A stretch of 16,802 nucleotides of DNA from MAG-121220-bin8 sp965655865 (GCA_965655865.1 CBFHJJ010000027.1:1-16802), one strand, 5' to 3'; counted from the stretch's first letter, positions 7,937 through 15,607 are shown. A program made the numbers and translations. The notes: a model not told the origin generated them from the letters alone.

Positions 7937-8338
7937 ATGTTAAGAAATGTTTCCTACAATAATTCTATAATAAAATCTGAAATCAATGATCTGTTAGGTA
8001 AACCTTTTTCAATTTTTGAAAGAATTAAACTCGGTGGAGTAGGTTCTCCAAAATACTTCATATTACAAACAGATACTAAAATCAACAATCTATTAAACTT
8101 AGACAACAATACTAACCAATGTAATATTGAGTTAAGACCAAAAGGAATAATAATAAGTTTTAGATCATTATTAGAGACTTATGGTCTAGTGGTTCCTTAT
8201 TATAAATTAAAGTTATTCAAAGGGCAATCAAATGTGTATTCAATATATATTGATGAATTTTTTATTAAAATCTTGGCAAATAAGAAAAATGAACATGAAT
8301 TCATTAAGAAGTTAAATAAATTTAAATCAACTAATTAA
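7937..8338 (+). CDS. Conserved-looking cytoplasmic protein of unknown function
   Basis: I cannot name this 133-residue protein. It has no signal peptide or membrane helix. The N-terminal part (about 14-50) is amphipathic with a well-ordered LLGKPFSIFERIKLGGVGSPKYFIL segment. Residues 62-118 form alternating hydrophobic strands (CNIELRPKGIIISFRS, YGLVVPYYKLKLFKG, VYSIYIDEFFIKILA), suggesting a small beta-sheet or PH-like domain, followed by a charged helix (120-131). From memory, similar small proteins occur in other flavobacteria, but I cannot verify that here. It diverges from argS across 85 nt and converges on the CtlX gene with an 8-nt overlap. Codon use and AT content match the neighbours, which supports a real gene. 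Function is unassigned. Confidence 0.75.
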   Translation: MLRNVSYNNSIIKSEINDLLGKPFSIFERIKLGGVGSPKYFILQTDTKINNLLNLDNNTNQCNIELRPKGIIISFRSLLETYGLVVPYYKLKLFKGQSNVYSIYIDEFFIKILANKKNEHEFIKKLNKFKSTN

Positions 8339-9251
8339 ATACTTCTGCAATCATACACCTAACGCTTCCTCCACCACAATTTTCTATTGTTTCAACGCTG
8401 GAGTGTATAATTTTTGAGAATTTTTCTATTTTTTTAATTTGATTTTTAGTGAGTGATTTGTAAGCCTTGCTACTCATAATAAGAAAACTATTATTTTGAA
8501 AAACTAACTCTATCATATTACCAGCAAAAGAATTTAATTGATTTTCATTAATCTCAATTATTTCTTTATTATCATCTTCTAAGCTTTTTAAAACAATTTG
8601 CTTATCAATTTGAGAATCAACAGAATCTAAACAAATTATCGAATATTTATTAGCTATGCACATCATTACATTAGTATGATATATTAGTTTTCTTTCTTTA
8701 TCAATACTTTGATAAGACTTAAAAATAATAGGCATATAATTAAATTCATCACAAAATTCTTCAACCAAAATCTCAGATGTTCTTTCAGACAAAGAGCAAT
8801 AGGATTTTTTATTTAATCTATCCAAAACCATACTCCCTGTTCCTTCAAGAAATAAATTATAATTTTCAGCCTCACTGTAATCATTAACAAAATCAATTTT
8901 AATTCCCTTGCTTTCAATAAATTTTATGATTTTATCATTTCGTTCAAGTCGTCTGTTGTGAGCATACATTGGGTATATTGCTATTCTTTTATTAGAATGG
9001 AAACTTATCCAATTATTAGGGAAAATAGAATCAGGTGTATCTTGAACTAAATCATCTTGAAAAACATTTACTGGAATTCCGTTTGAAAGCAAAAGACTTA
9101 CTAAATTATCAAATTCTAGACATGCTTTTTCTAAAACTTGCGTATCATTTAAGTCGGTGTTTTTTTGAAAATAGTTATTTGAAGCTGTTTGAGAATTCAT
9201 TCTAAAACTAGAGGGTCTTACCATTAAAATTGAATGGATATTATTCATCAT
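8331..9251 (-). CDS. ctlX: CtlX-type citrulline/arginine-deiminase superfamily hydrolase
   Basis: A 306-residue guanidino-group-modifying enzyme (GME, arginine deiminase superfamily) of the type annotated as citrulline utilization hydrolase CtlX. Typical blocks are ILMVRPSSFRMNSQTASNNYFQ (8-29), FPNNWISFH (77-85), YPMYAHNRRLERN (93-105), LEGTGSM (135-141), YHTNVMMCI (191-199), FAGNMIEL (242-249) and the C-terminal GGGSVRCMIAE. The likely catalytic residues are E136, H192 and C299. Compared with arginine deiminase, the HxD motif reads H-T-N and the EGGD motif reads EGTG, so substrate specificity probably differs. Citrulline ureidase-type chemistry is known only by family naming and is not proven for this protein. 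The start overlaps the preceding hydrolase gene by 11 nt, or 8 nt if the second of two adjacent ATGs is used, which points to translational coupling. Confidence 0.88.
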   Translation of the reverse strand: MMNNIHSILMVRPSSFRMNSQTASNNYFQKNTDLNDTQVLEKACLEFDNLVSLLLSNGIPVNVFQDDLVQDTPDSIFPNNWISFHSNKRIAIYPMYAHNRRLERNDKIIKFIESKGIKIDFVNDYSEAENYNLFLEGTGSMVLDRLNKKSYCSLSERTSEILVEEFCDEFNYMPIIFKSYQSIDKERKLIYHTNVMMCIANKYSIICLDSVDSQIDKQIVLKSLEDDNKEIIEINENQLNSFAGNMIELVFQNNSFLIMSSKAYKSLTKNQIKKIEKFSKIIHSSVETIENCGGGSVRCMIAEVFN

Positions 9252-10155
9252 ATCTAATTAAGGGTAGCGATGAACATCTAAAAAGTCCTTCTTGTTTAGA
9301 AACTTCTGACAAATCAACTTCTTCAACTATTATATCATGATTCTTCAACCAGCTATTTAATCTCTTGAACTTAGGTTGAGAAATAACTGTTTCATGATTA
9401 ATTGACAAAACATTACTTGTCATATCATACATTTCATTTTCAGAAATTTCAAAAATATTATGTTTACCAAAAAATTCTATTAGCCATAAATAATCATTTT
9501 TATAAGTAAATGCATCAGGATGAATTATAGCTTTATTTTTAGCGATAATTTGTAAACAACAATCTAAATGAAGTATGTTTTTTTTTGGGTTGGTTAATGA
9601 TTTATTTAGGTGAATACCTTTTACTTTTTTTTCTGGAAAAAATTTAGTTAAATAATCTACTGCAGCTTTATTTGTTCTAGCTGTAAATAAATCACTGTAA
9701 TCTTCAAAGTTATAATACCCAACAAAAATAGTGTTGGAATGGTATAGTACATCCCCTCCCTCAATATGAATATTTTTTGGCATAGTTACTATTCTATTGT
9801 CAAAATTAGATAGAATTGAACTTATTCCTTGGAACTCCTTTGCTCTTTTAGGAAGAATATTTGATTTAAAAAAAAATTTATCAATAACAAAACCTATATC
9901 TCTTGTAAAAATTTGATTGTAATCTTCTATTAATTTAGGTCTAAAAATATTAACATCATATTTTTTCAACACATCTACAAAATTTTCTAATTCTTTGACC
10001 ATATCTAATTCTAAAGGATATGTTCCTTTTTTCAAATTTTCAATTGATTTTGGGTCGTAAAGCTCACTTAAAACAGGAATAGAACCTAAGCTATCTGCAA
10101 TACCTATAATTACTGATCTTAGTCTGGAAGTTTCACCGCTAACTAAAAATTCCAT
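9241..10155 (-). CDS. Arginine deiminase / dimethylarginine dimethylaminohydrolase family protein
   Basis: A 304-residue GME-superfamily hydrolase with the full deiminase set of catalytic positions: FTRD (83-86, D86), IEGGD (131-135, E132), HLD (196-198, H196 and D198) and the nucleophile C294 in LFRCSSLPLIR. These match the Asp, Glu, His-x-Asp and Cys residues of arginine deiminase. At about 300 residues it lacks the helical insert of true arginine deiminases (about 410), and it fits the shorter DDAH-like group common in Bacteroidota. The reaction is expected to be hydrolysis of a guanidino group (arginine, methylarginine or a related compound) to citrulline or a similar ureido product; the exact substrate is not predictable. 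It follows gltA by 18 nt and overlaps the CtlX gene, suggesting the two hydrolases act on related compounds. Confidence 0.85.
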   Translation of the reverse strand: MEFLVSGETSRLRSVIIGIADSLGSIPVLSELYDPKSIENLKKGTYPLELDMVKELENFVDVLKKYDVNIFRPKLIEDYNQIFTRDIGFVIDKFFFKSNILPKRAKEFQGISSILSNFDNRIVTMPKNIHIEGGDVLYHSNTIFVGYYNFEDYSDLFTARTNKAAVDYLTKFFPEKKVKGIHLNKSLTNPKKNILHLDCCLQIIAKNKAIIHPDAFTYKNDYLWLIEFFGKHNIFEISENEMYDMTSNVLSINHETVISQPKFKRLNSWLKNHDIIVEEVDLSEVSKQEGLFRCSSLPLIRYDE

Positions 10156-10173
10156 AATTCAAAAAATAAAAGT

Positions 10174-11457
10174 TTATCTTGATTTAATATCAGTAAAAGA
10201 TCTTTGATTTTTACCAATATAAACTTGTCTAGGTCTTCCGATAGGTTCTTTTCTTAATCTCATTTCTCTCCAATGAGCTACCCATCCTGGCAACCTTCCA
10301 AGAGCAAACATAACGGTAAACATTTCAGCTGGTATGTCCAAGGCTTTATAAATAATTCCTGAATAAAAATCAACATTTGGATAAAGTTTTCTATCAACAA
10401 AATACTGGTCTTCTAATGCCTCTTTTTCTAATCCTTTAGCTATATCAAGAATAGGGTCGTCAATTCCTAGATCTTTAAGAACTTCATCAGCAGCAACTTT
10501 AATTATTTTAGCTCTTGGATCAAAATTTCTATATACTCTATGCCCAAATCCCATAAGTCTAAATGGATCAGACTTGTCTTTAGCTTTAGACATATATTTC
10601 TTTGTATCTCCGCCATCTTTGTTTATAGCTTCAAGCATTTCTATTACAGCTTGATTAGCTCCTCCGTGTAACCTTCCCCATAAAGCAGATATTCCAGCAG
10701 AAACAGATGCAAATAATCCTGCATAAGACGAACCAACAATTCTAACTGTGGAAGTAGAACAATTTTGTTCATGATCTGCGTGTAAAATCAATAATTTATT
10801 TAACGCACTAACTACAGTTTGATTTTGAATATATTCTTTATTGGGTCTTTGAAACATCATTTTAGCAATATTTTCAACATAACCTAAAGAAGTGTCTCCA
10901 TATTCAAGAGGCAATCCTTTTCTTCTTCTGTATACCCAAGCTACTAAAACAGGTATTTTAGCTAATAAATTAAGAATAGCATCATACATATCTTCATCAT
11001 CATCAATATCAACAGCAGAGGGATCAAAAGCTACTAGCCCACTCGTTAGAGAAGAAAGAATACCCATAGGATGAGCAGATTTAGGAAAACTATTTAATAT
11101 AATTCGTAAGTCTTCATCTATTATTGATCTTTCTTTAATATCATCGGAAAGTTTTTCTAATTGTTGTTTATTAGGTAATTCACCAAATATTAATAAATAA
11201 GCAACCTCTAAAAAATCTGCTTTATTAGCTAATTCTTCAATTGAATAGCCTCTATATCTTAAAATGCCTTTTTCACCATCTAAAAACGTTATGGCACTTT
11301 GACAAGATCCAGTATTTTTAAAACCTGCATCAATTGTAATTAAATTAGCATCTAACCTTAATTTACTTATATCCAAAGCAACCTCATTTTCAGAACCAGT
11401 AATTAAATCTAGATCATGGACTTTATTATTTACACTAAGTGTTGCTTTATTTTTCAT
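10174..11457 (-). CDS. gltA: Citrate synthase (type II, hexameric class)
   Basis: Citrate synthase condenses acetyl-CoA and oxaloacetate at entry to the TCA cycle. The 427-residue length equals that of the E. coli enzyme. The catalytic residues fall where expected: H264 in GRLHGGANQA, H306 in GFGHRVYRNFDPRAK and D363 in NVDFYSG. The HADHEQNCSTSTVR block (226-239) is also present. The N-terminal beta-rich segment (1-60) is typical of the NADH-sensitive type II enzymes, although regulation cannot be read from sequence alone. An acidic insert-like patch (DIDDDEDMYDA, 150-160) is seen. It lies 30 nt after eno and 18 nt before the deiminase-like gene, so it is probably part of the same transcript. 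Confidence 0.98.
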   Translation of the reverse strand: MKNKATLSVNNKVHDLDLITGSENEVALDISKLRLDANLITIDAGFKNTGSCQSAITFLDGEKGILRYRGYSIEELANKADFLEVAYLLIFGELPNKQQLEKLSDDIKERSIIDEDLRIILNSFPKSAHPMGILSSLTSGLVAFDPSAVDIDDDEDMYDAILNLLAKIPVLVAWVYRRRKGLPLEYGDTSLGYVENIAKMMFQRPNKEYIQNQTVVSALNKLLILHADHEQNCSTSTVRIVGSSYAGLFASVSAGISALWGRLHGGANQAVIEMLEAINKDGGDTKKYMSKAKDKSDPFRLMGFGHRVYRNFDPRAKIIKVAADEVLKDLGIDDPILDIAKGLEKEALEDQYFVDRKLYPNVDFYSGIIYKALDIPAEMFTVMFALGRLPGWVAHWREMRLRKEPIGRPRQVYIGKNQRSFTDIKSR

Positions 11458-11487
11458 AGTTGTTATTATTTAAATTTAGTGAAACAT

Positions 11488-12780
11488 TTAAAATTTAACA
11501 TTAAAAGCTTCTTTTTTTGGGTAAAATGCTTTATCTCCTAACTCTTCCTCAATTCTTAACAGTTGATTATATTTTGCGATCCTATCGCTTCTTGAAGCTG
11601 AGCCAGTTTTAATTTGACCTGTTGATAATCCGACTGCTAAATCAGCAATAGTATTATCTTCTGTTTCACCCGACCTGTGGGACATCACACTCGTAAAACC
11701 AGCAGCATGAGCCATATTTACAGCATTAATAGTTTCTGTAAGAGTTCCAATCTGATTAACCTTTATTAAAATTGAATTAGCTATATTATTTTCTATTCCG
11801 TTACTTAATCTTTCAACGTTTGTAACAAATAAATCATCTCCAACGATCTGGACTCTATCACCACATATTTTAGTTAGGTGAGCCCAACCGTCCCAATCGT
11901 TTTCATCCATTCCATCTTCAATTGATACAATAGGGAATTTAGATGATAAATCAGCTAAATATTCAGCTTGTTGTTTAGAGTTTAGTACTTTTCCATCTTT
12001 TCCTTCAAAAATTGAATAATCATACACTCCGTTTTTATAAAACTCAGACGAAGCACAATCCAAAGCAATCATAACTTGCTTTCCAGCTTGATATCCAGAT
12101 TTTTCAATGGCTTTTATAATTGTATTTAAAGCATCTTCTGTACCATTAAGTTTTGGTGCAAAACCACCTTCATCTCCAACTGAAGTTGTCAAGCCTCTAT
12201 CTTTGAGAATCTTTTTTAAATTGTGAAAAATTTCTGAACCTATCTTCATTGCTTGAGTAAAACTTTCAGCTTCAACTGGCATAATCATAAACTCTTGAAA
12301 AGCTATAGGGGCATCTGAATGTGATCCTCCGTTAATAATGTTCATCATTGGAACCGGAAGCGTAGTGCTCTTGTCATTAGAAATATATGTATGTAAAGAA
12401 ATTCCTTTGGAGTTACTAGCAGCTTTAGCTAATGCTAGAGATATACCTAAAATCGCATTGGCTCCTAATTTTGCTTTATTTGGGGTTCCATCAATTTTAA
12501 TCATCAAATTATCAATATTTTCTTGATCAAATACTGAAAGACCAATTAATTCTTTTGCTAATACGTTATTTACATTAGAAACAGCATTTAAAACACCTTT
12601 TCCCATGTAATCTTTACCACCATCTCTTAATTCAACTGCTTCATGTTCTCCAGTTGAGGCACCAGAGGGTACAGCAGCTCTACCCAAAATACCATCGTCA
12701 GTTAATATATCTACCTCAACAGTTGGATTTCCTCTAGAATCAAAAATTTGTCTAGCTTTAATTTTACTTATTTTACTCAT
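11488..12780 (-). CDS. eno: Enolase (phosphopyruvate hydratase)
   Basis: Enolase converts 2-phosphoglycerate to phosphoenolpyruvate. At 430 residues it is full length. Active-site residues are E163 (in FQEFMIMP), E204 (in GDEGGFAP) and K340 (in LIKVNQIGT). The magnesium ligands are D241, E288 and D315, with SHRSGETED (367-375) and K391 completing the site; all align with the E. coli numbering within a few residues. The loop GGSHSDAPIAFQEF carries the S-D-A-P-I-A variant. Its ATG lies inside the end of carA, in the 8-nt sequence ATGAGTAA, so ribosomes finishing carA can reinitiate on eno. Confidence 0.98.
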   Translation of the reverse strand: MSKISKIKARQIFDSRGNPTVEVDILTDDGILGRAAVPSGASTGEHEAVELRDGGKDYMGKGVLNAVSNVNNVLAKELIGLSVFDQENIDNLMIKIDGTPNKAKLGANAILGISLALAKAASNSKGISLHTYISNDKSTTLPVPMMNIINGGSHSDAPIAFQEFMIMPVEAESFTQAMKIGSEIFHNLKKILKDRGLTTSVGDEGGFAPKLNGTEDALNTIIKAIEKSGYQAGKQVMIALDCASSEFYKNGVYDYSIFEGKDGKVLNSKQQAEYLADLSSKFPIVSIEDGMDENDWDGWAHLTKICGDRVQIVGDDLFVTNVERLSNGIENNIANSILIKVNQIGTLTETINAVNMAHAAGFTSVMSHRSGETEDNTIADLAVGLSTGQIKTGSASRSDRIAKYNQLLRIEEELGDKAFYPKKEAFNVKF

Positions 12781-13888
12781 TAATATTAGATTTTATTAGT
12801 TCAATAAATTGATCAAAAAGATAATTAGAATCATGAGGACCCGGACTTGCCTCAGGATGATACTGAACTGAAAAACAATTTTTATTTTTTATACTTATTC
12901 CTGCTATTGTATTATCATTTAAATGTAAATGTGTTATTTCTACATCTGTATTTTTTTCAGCTTCAGTTTTATTAATAGCAAACCCATGGTTTTGAGAAGT
13001 AATTTCACCTTTTCCAGTAATTAAATTAATAACAGGATGATTAATTCCTCTGTGTCCATTATGCATTTTATAAGTAGAAATACCATTTGCTAGAGCAATT
13101 ACTTGGTGACCTAAACATATTCCAAATAAAGGCTTATTAAGATTTAAAATTTCTTTAGCAAGATTAATTGCAGAAGATAATGGTTCTGGATCGCCTGGGC
13201 CATTTGAAATAAAATATCCATCTGGATTCCAACTAGACAAATCCATAATTGAAGAATTGTAAGGGAAAACTTTAATATATGCACCCCTATTTGCTAAGCT
13301 TCTCAGTATATTTAATTTAATACCAAGATCTAAAGCTGCAATTTTAATAGTAGAATTAGGGTCTCCAAAAAAATATGGTTTTTTAGTTGAAACTTTAGAA
13401 GCCAACTCAAGACCTTTCATTGAAGGAGTTTTCAATAAATCTAATTTTAATGTTTCAATAGAGTTAATATCAGTTGAAATAACTGCGTTCATAGCTCCAT
13501 TATCACGTATGTGAGAAACCAATGCCCTTGTATCAACGTCCGAAATAGCTACAATGTTATAATCAATAAATAAATTCTGTAAAGAATTGTTGGCAGCAGG
13601 TCTAGAATAAGTATTATTAAAATTTTTACAGATTAAACCTGCAATTTTAGGTGAATTAGATTCAATATCTTTTTCACTGACTCCATAGTTTCCGATATGA
13701 GCATTAGTAGTCACCATAAGTTGACCATAATACGAGGGATCAGTAAAAATTTCTTGATAACCTGTCATTCCTGTGTTAAAACACAATTCACCAAAAGCCG
13801 AACCTTTAACTCCAAGTGCTTTACCAAAAAAAACAGTTCCATCATCTAAAAGAATAAATGCTTTTTCTAATTTTTTGTTGTTTTTCAT
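12773..13888 (-). CDS. carA: Carbamoyl-phosphate synthase small (glutaminase) subunit
   Basis: CarA hydrolyses glutamine and channels ammonia to CarB, making carbamoyl phosphate for pyrimidines and arginine. I start it at the ATG at 13886-13888 (371 residues, MKNNKKLEKAF); the frame stays open to a TTG three codons earlier, but that TTG sits inside a likely -7 box. The N-terminal CPSase domain (about 8-140) includes GELCFNTGMTGYQEIFTDPSY and SDVDTRALVSHIRDNGAMN. The class I glutaminase domain has SNGPGDP, the nucleophile C258 in FGICLGHQ, and the H344/E346 pair in QYHPEASPGPHDS. The gene follows the rplQ terminator and leads the carA-eno-gltA run. carB is not in the window, so the two subunits are encoded apart. 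Confidence 0.97.
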   Translation of the reverse strand: MKNNKKLEKAFILLDDGTVFFGKALGVKGSAFGELCFNTGMTGYQEIFTDPSYYGQLMVTTNAHIGNYGVSEKDIESNSPKIAGLICKNFNNTYSRPAANNSLQNLFIDYNIVAISDVDTRALVSHIRDNGAMNAVISTDINSIETLKLDLLKTPSMKGLELASKVSTKKPYFFGDPNSTIKIAALDLGIKLNILRSLANRGAYIKVFPYNSSIMDLSSWNPDGYFISNGPGDPEPLSSAINLAKEILNLNKPLFGICLGHQVIALANGISTYKMHNGHRGINHPVINLITGKGEITSQNHGFAINKTEAEKNTDVEITHLHLNDNTIAGISIKNKNCFSVQYHPEASPGPHDSNYLFDQFIELIKSNINE

Positions 13889-13894
13889 GGGTTC

Positions 13895-13902
13895 CAAAAA
13901 TA
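13895..13902 (-). promoter_or_regulatory. Candidate Bacteroidota -7 box for carA
   Basis: The minus strand reads TATTTTTG, matching TAnnTTTG, 6 nt before the chosen carA ATG. A TCTG lies 19 nt further upstream in the loop and far arm of the rplQ terminator and could act as a degenerate -33 element. If real, the carA mRNA would be almost leaderless and its promoter would overlap the preceding terminator. Confidence 0.35.
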
Positions 13903-13906
13903 ATAC

Positions 13907-13938
13907 AAAAAAAGGGATAAACAGAATGTTTATCCCTT
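13907..13938 (-). terminator. Intrinsic terminator after rplQ
   Basis: On the minus strand a perfect 11-bp stem (AAGGGATAAAC paired with GTTTATCCCTT, loop ATTCT) is followed directly by a run of T, seven or more when the stem's last bases are counted. It starts 34 nt after the rplQ stop. This is the clearest terminator in the window and marks the end of the ribosomal operon. Confidence 0.9.
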
Positions 13939-13972
13939 ATAATTGATAAAAATTATAAATAATATAGTTATT

Positions 13973-14590
13973 TTAAGAATCAGTTTCTTTTTTATCAGAA
14001 TCTGATTGATTTGTTTCATTATTCTTATTTTCAAGAGTTTCTTCTTCAACAACTGGAGCTGCCTCTTCAACAACTGGAGCTGCCTCTTCAACAACTGGAG
14101 CTGCCTCTTCAACAACTGGAGCTGCTTCTTCAACAACTGGAGCTGCTTCCTCAATAATAGCATCAGATTTTTTAGATGATTTTTTTCTTCTTCTAGTTTT
14201 CTTAGCAGAATCCGGTCCAGAATTATAAATAGTATTATAATCAACCAATTCAATCATTGCCATACTAGCGTTGTCACCAAGTCTGTTTCCTAGTTTAATA
14301 ATTCTAGTATAACCACCTGGTCTATCACCAATTTTAACAGAAATATCTCTAAACAACTCTGTTACTGCGTATTTATTTTTCAAGTAACTAAAAACAATTC
14401 TTCTGTTGTGAGTTGAATCAGATTTTGATTTAGTAATCAAAGGTTCTATATACTTTTTTAAAGCTTTTGCTTTAGCAACAGTAGTATTTATGGATTTATG
14501 TTCAATTAAAGAACAAGCCATGTTAGCTAACATGTATTTTCTATGGGGAGTTTTTCTTCCTAAATGTGCTATCTTTTTTCCGTGTCTCAT
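13973..14590 (-). CDS. rplQ: 50S ribosomal protein L17 with long repetitive C-terminal tail
   Basis: L17 (bL17) binds 23S rRNA near the exit tunnel of the large subunit. The core is residues 1-118: MRHGKKIAHLGRKTPHRKYM at the start, the TTVAKAKALKKYIEPLI helix, and GDRPGGYTRIIKLGNRLGDNA. The family core is usually about 115-130 residues, but this protein has 205. The extra part has a basic linker (KKTRRRKKSSKK, 130-141), five tandem copies of EEAAPVV (147-181), then an acidic, Asn/Ser-rich end. Repetitive Ala/Glu/Val tails on L17 are known in Bacteroidota, but their role is not established. It is the last gene of the operon, 9 nt after rpoA, and is followed by a terminator. Confidence 0.96.
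   Translation of the reverse strand: MRHGKKIAHLGRKTPHRKYMLANMACSLIEHKSINTTVAKAKALKKYIEPLITKSKSDSTHNRRIVFSYLKNKYAVTELFRDISVKIGDRPGGYTRIIKLGNRLGDNASMAMIELVDYNTIYNSGPDSAKKTRRRKKSSKKSDAIIEEAAPVVEEAAPVVEEAAPVVEEAAPVVEEAAPVVEEETLENKNNETNQSDSDKKETDS
14047..14151 (-). repeat. Five tandem 21-bp repeats in rplQ
   Basis: Five head-to-tail 21-bp units start at 14047, 14068, 14089, 14110 and 14131. The units at 14047, 14068 and 14089 are identical; the last two differ by one or a few third-position changes. Each encodes the seven-residue period VVEEAAP. The near-identity at DNA level suggests recent expansion by replication slippage, and since the unit is a multiple of three, gain or loss of copies keeps the frame. 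Confidence 0.95.
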
Positions 14591-14599
14591 AATATTTAA

Positions 14600-15592
14600 T
14601 TATTCTTTATCTAATTTATATTTAGATAAATCCATTCCGAAATTTAGGCCTTTAACTATAACCAGTTCTTCTAGTTCTGTAAGTGATTTTTTTCCAAAAT
14701 TTCTAAATTTCATTAGGTCACTTTTATTAAATGATACTAAATCACCTAAAGTATCAACTTCAGCAGCTTTTAAGCAGTTTAAAGCTCTAACAGAAAGATC
14801 CATATCAATTAATCTAGTCTTTAAAAGCTGTCTCATGTGCAAGGATTCCTCATCATAAGTTTCAGTTTGAGCAATTTCATCAGCCTCAAGTGTAATTCTT
14901 TCATCAGAAAATAACATAAAGTGATGGATTAAAGTTTTTGCTCCTTCAGTCAAAGCATCTTTAGGATGAATTGAACCATCTGTTATAATTTCAAAAATTA
15001 ATTTTTCATAATCGGTTTTTTGTTCTACCCTGAAATTTTCGATTGTGTATTTTACATTTTTGATAGGAGTAAAAATAGAATCCATAAATATAGTCCCAAT
15101 TGGAGCTCCAACTTTTTTATTTTCTTCTGCTGGAACATATCCTCTACCTTTTTCAATAGTAAGTTCTAAATTAAAACTCACGTTTTTTTCTAAATTACAA
15201 ATAACTAGGTCTGGATTTAGAACCTGAAAGCCCGAAATATATTTTTGCAGATCACCAGCTAAAATTTGTTCTTGACCTAAAATAGAGATAGTTACATTTT
15301 CGTTATCAACGGTATCGATTTGTCTTTTTAAACAAACTTGTTTTAAATTTAAAATTATTTCTGTTACATCCTCAACTATTCCTGGAAGAGATGAGAATTC
15401 ATGATCAATATTTTCTATTTTAACAGATGTAAAAGCAAACCCTTCAAGAGAGGATAACAAAACTCTTCTTAATGCATTACCAACTGTCAAACCGTATCCT
15501 GGTTCAAGAGGTCTAAACTCGAACTTACCTTCGAATTCAGATGAATCAATCATTATAACTTTGTCTGGTTTTTGAAAATTAAATACTGGCAT
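14600..15592 (-). CDS. rpoA: DNA-directed RNA polymerase subunit alpha
   Basis: The alpha subunit dimerises to scaffold RNA polymerase, and its C-terminal domain contacts upstream DNA and activators. The 330-residue length is standard. The N-terminal domain (1-235) includes FEFRPLEPGYGLTVGNALRRVLLSSLEG (25-51), which forms the dimer interface, and EKGRGYVPAEENK (147-159). After a linker, the C-terminal domain (about 262-325) carries DLSVRALNCLKAA (265-277) and LMKFRNFGKKSLTELEE (293-309), the DNA-binding helix-hairpin-helix residues. It lies between rpsD (15-nt gap) and rplQ (9-nt gap) in the conserved alpha-operon order. Confidence 0.98.
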   Translation of the reverse strand: MPVFNFQKPDKVIMIDSSEFEGKFEFRPLEPGYGLTVGNALRRVLLSSLEGFAFTSVKIENIDHEFSSLPGIVEDVTEIILNLKQVCLKRQIDTVDNENVTISILGQEQILAGDLQKYISGFQVLNPDLVICNLEKNVSFNLELTIEKGRGYVPAEENKKVGAPIGTIFMDSIFTPIKNVKYTIENFRVEQKTDYEKLIFEIITDGSIHPKDALTEGAKTLIHHFMLFSDERITLEADEIAQTETYDEESLHMRQLLKTRLIDMDLSVRALNCLKAAEVDTLGDLVSFNKSDLMKFRNFGKKSLTELEELVIVKGLNFGMDLSKYKLDKE

Positions 15593-15607
15593 AATTAAAA
15601 TGTTTTT

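Noticed and set aside
12338..12526. Plus-strand short open frames opposite eno, gltA, argS, ffh, rpoA, rplQ and rpsK
   Set aside because: All lie antisense within genes with complete family motifs, and none shows motifs or an independent start context.
12773..13888. carA without carB as a broken pathway
   Set aside because: The CarA protein is complete with intact catalytic residues, and carA and carB are often encoded separately; the window is too small to say carB is missing.
13889..13897. Upstream TTG start for carA, adding three residues (MEP)
   Set aside because: The TTG is part of a likely -7 promoter box, and the ATG at 13888 gives a normal start for the family.
14047..14151. Possible CRISPR array
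   Set aside because: The 21-bp units are directly adjacent with no spacers and encode an in-frame peptide repeat; no cas genes are present.
13930..14253. A minus-strand frame with a striking QLLKRQLQLLKR-type repeat, resembling a coiled coil
   Set aside because: It is the other reading frame of the 21-bp rplQ repeats. Because the unit is a multiple of three, every frame looks periodic. The L17 frame is the one with family support.
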